Notes under the pieces: model-generated | The model's input: only the letters and a program-made list of their open reading frames with translations | What the model was told of the DNA's origin: nothing | The model's database searches: none | Source of the DNA: Campylobacterales bacterium | GTDB taxonomy: Bacteria > Campylobacterota > Campylobacteria > Campylobacterales > Arcobacteraceae | Direction of reading: 5' to 3' | Length of the DNA stretch: 6,903 nucleotides | Assembly: GCA_027064245.1 (NCBI GenBank) | Contig: JAMOPZ010000432.1 | Span: 1 to 6,903, forward strand | Part shown: in pieces, positions 5,587 to 6,903 of the stretch | Layout of the letters: each line of letters opens with the position of its first letter | How positions within the stretch are numbered: the first letter of the stretch is position 1 | Translations under genes and position numbers: made by a program

Positions 5587-5643
5587 CAGACTTAGGATCT
5601 GGTGCCGCAAGGCGTGGAGGTTCAAGTCCTCTCATCCGCACCA
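5587..5643 (+). pseudogene. tRNA-Leu(TAG) 3' fragment: attachment-site scar at the element's right end
   Basis: Anticodon stem CAGA (5587-5590), seven-base loop with anticodon TAG (5593-5595), stem TCTG (5598-5601), a long variable arm (TGCC GCAA GGCG, typical of Leu), T arm with GGAGG, loop TTCAAGT (5621-5627) and CCTCT, then the 3' acceptor strand, discriminator A and CCA (5641-5643). The acceptor 5' strand and the D arm are absent: the sequence before 5587 shows no GCGGATG and no D loop. A tRNA gene broken cleanly near the anticodon arm is what a tyrosine integrase leaves behind when the element carries a replacement 3' half. The direction means the element lies to the left and the restored tRNA-Leu should be at its far end. 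Confidence 0.85.
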
Positions 5644-5706
5644 TTTCCATGCTAACTATATTTAAAATTTTTTAATAAAAATCAAACAACTTTTAATGAT
5701 ATATTT

Positions 5707-5782
5707 CTCCTTATCGCTTAACTGGATAAAGCAGTCCCCTCCTAAGGGATAGCTCAAGGTTCAAATCCTTGTAGGGAGACCA
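5707..5782 (+). tRNA. tRNA-Arg(CCT)
   Basis: A full cloverleaf can be drawn: acceptor CTCCTTA (5707-5713) with TAGGGAG (5772-5778; one G-U pair); D stem GCTT (5716-5719) with AAGC (5729-5732) and GG in the loop; anticodon stem GTCCC (5734-5738) with GGGAT (5746-5750), loop CTCCTAA with anticodon CCT at 5741-5743; a four-base variable loop; T arm CAAGG/CCTTG with loop TTCAAAT; discriminator A; encoded CCA at 5780-5782. Reads Arg codon AGG. Unusual points are C at position 1 and C at position 9. It follows the tRNA-Leu scar by 63 bp and probably belonged to a tRNA cluster with it. Confidence 0.88.
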
Positions 5783-5818
5783 CTACTCAATTTAATACAA
5801 TTCAAAAACCTTATTTTA

Positions 5819-5832
5819 GCGGAACTGGCAGA
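5819..5832 (+). pseudogene. tRNA-Leu-like D-arm fragment
   Basis: GCGGAACTGGCAGA is the sequence typical of the D arm of bacterial tRNA-Leu genes. No acceptor strand precedes it, and the following bases (TTTATGAAG) do not continue as a tRNA. It lies 36 bp after tRNA-Arg and just beyond the end of bioA, so it may be what is left of a third tRNA gene in the cluster. Based on a 14-base match from memory of the family, so tentative. Confidence 0.35.
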
Positions 5833-5839
5833 TTTATGA

Positions 5840-5860
5840 AGAAGTTCTTTTAGAACTTCT
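5840..5860 (-). terminator. Hairpin overlapping the bioA stop codon
   Basis: AGAAGTTCT (5840-5848) pairs with AGAACTTCT (5852-5860), nine pairs around a TTT loop, and the TAA stop of bioA (5852-5850) is in the loop and stem. The minus strand has no clean T-run after it (TCATAAATC), so it is at best a weak terminator or a 3' protective stem. Confidence 0.4.
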
Positions 5861-6903
5861 CTTGGAATCTTTTTATAACATTGCAAAGAGCTGATGTTAG
5901 TTTTTTTAATTCAGCCTTTTGTATAATAAACGGTGGCATAATATAAACAAGATTTAAAAAAGGTCTAACCCACACACCCTCTCTTACAAACTCTTTACTC
6001 ATCCAAGCCAAATCAACATTTTTATTTAACTCAACTATACCAATAGCTCCAAGGATTCTTACCTCTTTTACTATTTCCAAGTTTTCACACTTTTTTAGCT
6101 CTACATGTAGAAGGCTTTCAATATTTTTGATTCTCTCTTGCCAAGGAGAATTTAGTAAAAGTTTTAAAGAGGCATTTGCAACAGAACAAGCAAGAGGATT
6201 TGCCATAAAGGTTGGTCCATGCATAAGTACATTGCCATTACTCTCAACACCTTGGACTACTTTTTTACTTGTGATTGTAGCCGCTAAGGTCATATATCCG
6301 CCAGTTAAAGCTTTTCCAACGCATAATATATCTGGAACAACCCCTGCATGTTCATAGCCAAAAAGTTTTCCAGTACGCCCAAAACCAGTCGCTATCTCAT
6401 CAAATATAAGAAGTAGGTCGTATTTATCACAAAGTTTTTTTATCTCTTTAAGATACTCAGGTGAGTAGATGTTCATACCACCAGCACCTTGGACAATAGG
6501 CTCTAAAATTACAGCGGCAATACTTTCATGATTTTGCTCTATAATCTCTCTACATGTAGAGATATATTTATCATCCCAAACTTCATCATATCTACATGTA
6601 GGCGATGGTGCAAAAATATTTTTATGAAGTATATCTTCAAAGATAGTATGCATCCCTGTAACTGGATCACAAACACTCATAGCCCCAATAGTATCTCCAT
6701 GGTAACCTTTTTCAAGTGAGAGAAATTTTGTTTTTTTAGTATTGCCTTGTGATTGATGAAACTGTAAAGCCATTTTTATAGCTACCTCTACACTCACACT
6801 CCCAGAATCGCTAAAAAATACAAACTCTAAAGACTCATGAGTAATATCTACTAAAGTTTGTGCAAGTTTTATAGCTGGTTCATGAGTAAGTCCACCAAAC
6901 ATA
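5850..6903 (-). CDS. bioA: Adenosylmethionine-8-amino-7-oxononanoate aminotransferase (biotin synthesis), 5' end outside the window
   Basis: A PLP-dependent class III aminotransferase that uses S-adenosylmethionine to convert KAPA to DAPA, the step before dethiobiotin synthesis; cytoplasmic. The last 350 residues are present; the usual length is about 420-430, so some 70-80 N-terminal residues lie past the right edge. The Met codon at 6902 is internal (the family reads HxMFGGxTH here). Visible, numbered from that Met: SDSGSVSVEV (31-40, PLP phosphate site with SGS at 33-35), GYHGDT (66-71), FDEIATGFGRTG (167-178, Asp168 binding the PLP nitrogen), GKAL with the PLP lysine Lys197, HGPTF (228-232), and WVRPF (311-315, substrate Arg313). 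The Asp-to-Lys spacing of 29 equals that of E. coli BioA (Asp245 and Lys274). No key residue is missing. The SAM-type motifs favour BioA over other class III aminotransferases. It is host chromosome, converging on the tRNA cluster. Confidence 0.95.
   Translation of the reverse strand, partial: MFGGLTHEPAIKLAQTLVDITHESLEFVFFSDSGSVSVEVAIKMALQFHQSQGNTKKTKFLSLEKGYHGDTIGAMSVCDPVTGMHTIFEDILHKNIFAPSPTCRYDEVWDDKYISTCREIIEQNHESIAAVILEPIVQGAGGMNIYSPEYLKEIKKLCDKYDLLLIFDEIATGFGRTGKLFGYEHAGVVPDILCVGKALTGGYMTLAATITSKKVVQGVESNGNVLMHGPTFMANPLACSVANASLKLLLNSPWQERIKNIESLLHVELKKCENLEIVKEVRILGAIGIVELNKNVDLAWMSKEFVREGVWVRPFLNLVYIMPPFIIQKAELKKLTSALCNVIKRFQEKF
6101..6601. repeat. Three copies of the palindrome CTACATGTAG inside bioA
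   Basis: Copies at 6101-6110, 6550-6559 and 6592-6601; the middle one extends to a perfect 16-bp palindrome (6547-6562). They encode LHVE in one frame and TCR, twice, in another, so the conservation is in the DNA and not in the protein. I found no copy in positions 1-6000. Confidence 0.7.

Noticed and set aside
6127..6719. Plus-strand reading frames inside bioA
   Set aside because: Shadows of the well-supported aminotransferase frame.
1..6903. CRISPR array
   Set aside because: No set of regularly spaced repeats of 23-40 bases was found; the only direct repeats are pairs of 11-15 bases.

Overview
The window is very AT-rich and looks like Campylobacterota (a Sulfurimonas/Sulfurovum-type genome). 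This is an inference from base composition, the BioA sequence and the style of the plasmid and phage genes; no rRNA or other decisive marker is present. Two parts with different histories meet near position 5587.

Positions 1 to about 5586 read as the right-hand part of an integrated mobile element. From left to right they hold: an IS110-family transposase cut by the window edge (2-970); a non-coding stretch with a strong hairpin that may be the IS110 guide (bridge/seek) RNA (about 1060-1130); a possible frameshifted gene tail on the minus strand (1139-1273); a membrane-anchored DUF4116-repeat protein (1305-2738, minus); the 3' end of a ParA-type partition ATPase (3050-3241) followed by an intact small ribbon-helix-helix protein (3285-3536), which together suggest a former plasmid partition locus; a tyrosine integrase with a full catalytic set (3667-4815, minus); a candidate small structured RNA transcribed divergently from the integrase (about 4865-4973, plus) with a near-consensus promoter and an intrinsic terminator; and a 128-residue protein of unknown function (4985-5371, minus).

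The element ends in the 3' portion of a tRNA-Leu(TAG) gene (5587-5643). It has the anticodon arm, variable arm, T arm, acceptor 3' strand and CCA, but no 5' half. This is the usual scar of integration into a tRNA gene. The integrase lies next to this end, with short direct repeats between that could be arm-type sites. The intact tRNA-Leu would then lie beyond the left edge of the window.

Positions 5587-6903 are host chromosome: the tRNA-Leu scar, tRNA-Arg(CCT), a short tRNA-Leu-like D-arm fragment, and on the minus strand bioA (5' end off the window). The bioA gene carries three copies of the palindrome CTACATGTAG in two reading frames, and I saw none in the element. The most interesting items are the int-divergent small RNA, the tRNA-Leu scar that defines the element boundary, the palindrome in bioA, and the DUF4116 membrane protein carried as cargo.
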